Source: Flexivirga caeni
GTDB taxonomy: Bacteria; Actinomycetota; Actinomycetes; Actinomycetales; Dermatophilaceae
Direction: 5' to 3'
DNA length: 64,000 bases
NCBI RefSeq assembly: GCF_003724155.1
Contig: NZ_RJJQ01000001.1
Coordinates: 62,001-126,000 of the forward strand
Shown: positions 62,165 through 64,000 of the stretch, piece by piece
Numbering within the stretch: position 1 is the first letter of the stretch
Layout of the letters: each line of letters begins with the position of its first letter
The notes under the pieces: model-generated
Told to the model about the DNA's origin: nothing
Seen by the model: only the letters and a program-made list of their open reading frames with translations
The model's database searches: none
Program-made: the position numbers and the translations under genes

Positions 62165-62689
62165 ATGGCCACCCCAACTCAGCCCCAATTCCTCATCGTG
62201 ATGGGGGTTTCCGGCTCTGGGAAGACCACCATCGGTGAGGACATCGCCGAGCGCCTCGGCTGGCTGTATGCCGAAGGCGACGACTTCCACTCGCAAGCGA
62301 ACGTCAGCAAGATGGCCGCCGGCATTCCACTCACCGACGAGGACCGCTGGCCGTGGCTGCATTCCATCGGCACCTGGATCGACGAGCACGAACGAGACGG
62401 GCGTAGCGCGGTGATCACCTGCTCGGCGCTGCGGCGCAGCTACCGGGACCTGCTGCGCGACGGGCGCGCCAACGTGCGCTTCGTCTACCTGAACATCCCC
62501 GAAGACGTGCTGCGCGACCGGCTGGCGCACCGCACCGGTCACTACATGCCGCCGTCGCTGCTGCCCTCACAATTGGCGACGCTCGAGCCGCTGCAACCGG
62601 ACGAGCCGGGCGTGGTGGTGCATCAGCACGACGACCCACAGCAGGCGGTGACCGAGGCGCTCGACGAGCTCGGACTCACTCCGCACTGA
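62165..62689 (+). CDS. gntK: Gluconokinase
   Basis: 174 aa. Phosphorylates gluconate to 6-phosphogluconate. P-loop IVMGVSGSGKTTIGEDIAER, AEGDDFHSQANVSKMAAGIP, LTDEDRWPWLHSIG, CSALRRSYRDLLR and HYMPPSLLPSQLATLEPL are all diagnostic for the family. No permease is adjacent, so the source of gluconate is not indicated. It follows mutY by 41 bp on the same strand. Confidence 0.95.
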   Translation: MATPTQPQFLIVMGVSGSGKTTIGEDIAERLGWLYAEGDDFHSQANVSKMAAGIPLTDEDRWPWLHSIGTWIDEHERDGRSAVITCSALRRSYRDLLRDGRANVRFVYLNIPEDVLRDRLAHRTGHYMPPSLLPSQLATLEPLQPDEPGVVVHQHDDPQQAVTEALDELGLTPH

Positions 62690-62739
62690 CCGAGCGAGGG
62701 GTTGTCACGACACTGCGTCCCTGGTAAGTTCTCGCGTTT

Positions 62740-63594
62740 GTGCGCGTTGCCGGTCTCGACTCTCCCAGGTGGCCGCGTCGCACGGTGTCACACGGCACGC
62801 TGCCGGTCTACTGGCGCCTGTTCGTCGCGGGCTTCCAGCAGCAGACCGCCTACCCACTGGCGATGTTCGGCGGGCTGGTCGCCAACCTGACCTTCGGCTT
62901 CCTGAAGGTCGCGATGCTCTTTGCCACCGTGCGTGCTGCCGGCGCCTCGGTGCAGGGTTACACCGTCGGCACCATGAGCGCCTACATCTGGCTCTCCCAG
63001 GGCATGCTCGGCTCGATCAACCTGAACGGGCGGATCGACCTCGCCGACCGCATCAAGACCGGTGACGTCGCCGTCGACTTCCTTCGCCCGGTCAACGTCC
63101 AACTCGCCACGGTTGCCACCGAAGCCGGCAAAGCCGTGTTCGCGCTCATCCCCCGCGCGGTGCCGAGTGTGGCGATCGGTTCACTCGCCGTCGGTATGAC
63201 GATGCCGCGCACGCCCGCGCCATACCTGCTCGGCGCCGTCAGCCTGCTGGCCGGCATCGTCATCTCGTTCTCCACCGTCTACCTGGTGGCCGTGGTGGGG
63301 TTCTGGCTGATCGAGACACGCGGCATCCAGATCTTCTACATGGTGGTCTCCGGCTTCTTCGCCGGCCTCTTCGTGCCGATCTCGCTCTTCCCTAGCTGGC
63401 TGCTCGCCATCGCGCAGGCCACACCGTTCCCGTCGATGATGATGTATCCCGTCGACGTCCTCACCGCACGCACCACAGGGGCCGCGGCATACGGGCTGGT
63501 CGGTGTGCAGTTCGCCTGGCTCGGCGCCACCCTCCTCGTCGGCCACCTGCTCACTGTCGTCGGACGGCGCAAGCTGGAGGTGCAGGGCGGATAA
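62740..63594 (+). CDS. ABC-2 type transporter permease
   Basis: 284 aa, six hydrophobic segments (ANLTFGFLKVAMLFATVRAA, LLGAVSLLAGIVISFSTVYL, GFFAGLFVPISLFPSWLLAI). The YIWLSQGMLGSINLNGRIDL then ADRIKTGDVAVDFLRPVNV stretch is characteristic of the DUF990/ABC-2 subfamily (COG4587). Such permeases occur in pairs with an ATPase. The start is GTG 62740. It overlaps the next permease gene by one base (TAATG). The ATPase gene must lie beyond the window. Confidence 0.85.
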   Translation: MRVAGLDSPRWPRRTVSHGTLPVYWRLFVAGFQQQTAYPLAMFGGLVANLTFGFLKVAMLFATVRAAGASVQGYTVGTMSAYIWLSQGMLGSINLNGRIDLADRIKTGDVAVDFLRPVNVQLATVATEAGKAVFALIPRAVPSVAIGSLAVGMTMPRTPAPYLLGAVSLLAGIVISFSTVYLVAVVGFWLIETRGIQIFYMVVSGFFAGLFVPISLFPSWLLAIAQATPFPSMMMYPVDVLTARTTGAAAYGLVGVQFAWLGATLLVGHLLTVVGRRKLEVQGG

Positions 63595-64000
63595 TGGGAA
63601 CTCCAGTCCACTTCACCGAAATCGGCGTAGCACCAGGGCGATTCGCTGGTTACCGGGCCGTCCTGGCGTCTCGGATGCGCTCTCAGCGCAGCTACCGGAG
63701 CAACTTCATCACCGACCTCTCCAGCTCGGCGGTCGTCGGCCTGATCGAGCTCGCGGAGGTATGGCTGCTCTTCCACCAGGTCACCGTGCTGGGCGGGCTG
63801 ACCTTCCGGCAGGTGCTGCTCGTCTTCGGCGTCGCCGATCTGTGCTTCTCCATCGCCGACCTCTTCGTCGGCCACTGCGACAACCTGCCGACGTACATCC
63901 GGGCGGGCACGCTCGACGTCTTCTACCTGCGGCCGCAACCGTTGCTGCTGCAGCTGATGACCAGCGACATCTCGCTGCGGCGGCTGACACGAGCCGGCAT
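63594..64000 (+). CDS. Second ABC-2 type permease (3' end outside window)
   Basis: The open frame from ATG 63594 has at least 135 codons and runs off the window. It starts MGTPVHFTEIGVAPGRFAGY, then SRMRSQRSYRSNFITDLSSS, and has helices VVGLIELAEVWLLFHQVTVL and VLLVFGVADLCFSIADLFVG followed by AGTLDVFYLRPQPLLLQLM. This matches the COG3694 partner of the upstream COG4587-type permease. Export substrate unknown. Confidence 0.85.
   Translation, partial: MGTPVHFTEIGVAPGRFAGYRAVLASRMRSQRSYRSNFITDLSSSAVVGLIELAEVWLLFHQVTVLGGLTFRQVLLVFGVADLCFSIADLFVGHCDNLPTYIRAGTLDVFYLRPQPLLLQLMTSDISLRRLTRAG

Overview
The window is high-GC, densely coded actinobacterial DNA. The menaquinone genes, the haem operon under a Rex gene, the CcsB/ResB cytochrome c system, the bS22 ribosomal peptide, DisA and a cobA-hemD fusion all point to Actinomycetota, most likely Micrococcales (a Dermacoccaceae or Intrasporangiaceae relative; this placement is inference from gene content and order). 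No rRNA, tRNA or CRISPR array was recognised.

Layout. (1) 1-8,570: menaquinone block (menB, menC, menE, menA) with a DUF3024 gene, a MarR/MFS pair, an inositol-phosphatase-like enzyme and an SDR. (2) 8,571-33,300: an accessory, gene-decaying segment. It starts with a truncated serine recombinase fused to an IS remnant, then a surface protein with its class E/F sortase, small hypothetical genes, a fragment broken by a 244-bp MITE with an 8-bp target duplication, a glyoxalase III gene, and an alcohol/aldehyde-to-polyester cluster. That cluster holds an ALDH, a decayed adenylate kinase, a PucR regulator, an alpha/beta hydrolase, PhaC, an acyl-CoA ligase, an SDR, a UBP zinc finger and a frameshifted GMC oxidoreductase. 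After it come an XRE/GIY-YIG module, small genes, a transposase fragment and an HtrA-type protease. (3) 33,395-47,643: core block on the minus strand: rex-hemA-hemC-cobA/hemD-hemB, then hemL, a histidine phosphatase, a TlpA-like protein, ccdA, resB, ccsB and DUF4229, broken only by a MarR/YceI pair. It links redox sensing, haem synthesis and cytochrome c maturation. (4) 47,646-54,800: acyltransferase plus epimerase, bS22, a small HTH protein, acuC, a GNAT gene, proC and proline dehydrogenase. (5) 54,906-64,000: two convergent truncated genes joined at a deletion scar, a TIM-barrel isomerase, Ppx/GppA, a Cys-rich protein, radA, disA, mutY, gntK and the start of an ABC-2 exporter.

The most interesting non-gene structures are a two-member family of long palindromes with GGACCC boxes exactly 20 bp apart (41,082-41,166 and 58,523-58,609), a REP-like repeat that has become part of the hemA coding sequence (44,891-45,004; shorter copy at 37,091-37,147), the MITE whose removal restores a reading frame, and candidate operators for Rex, a CRP/GlxR regulator, two MarR proteins and an XRE controller.
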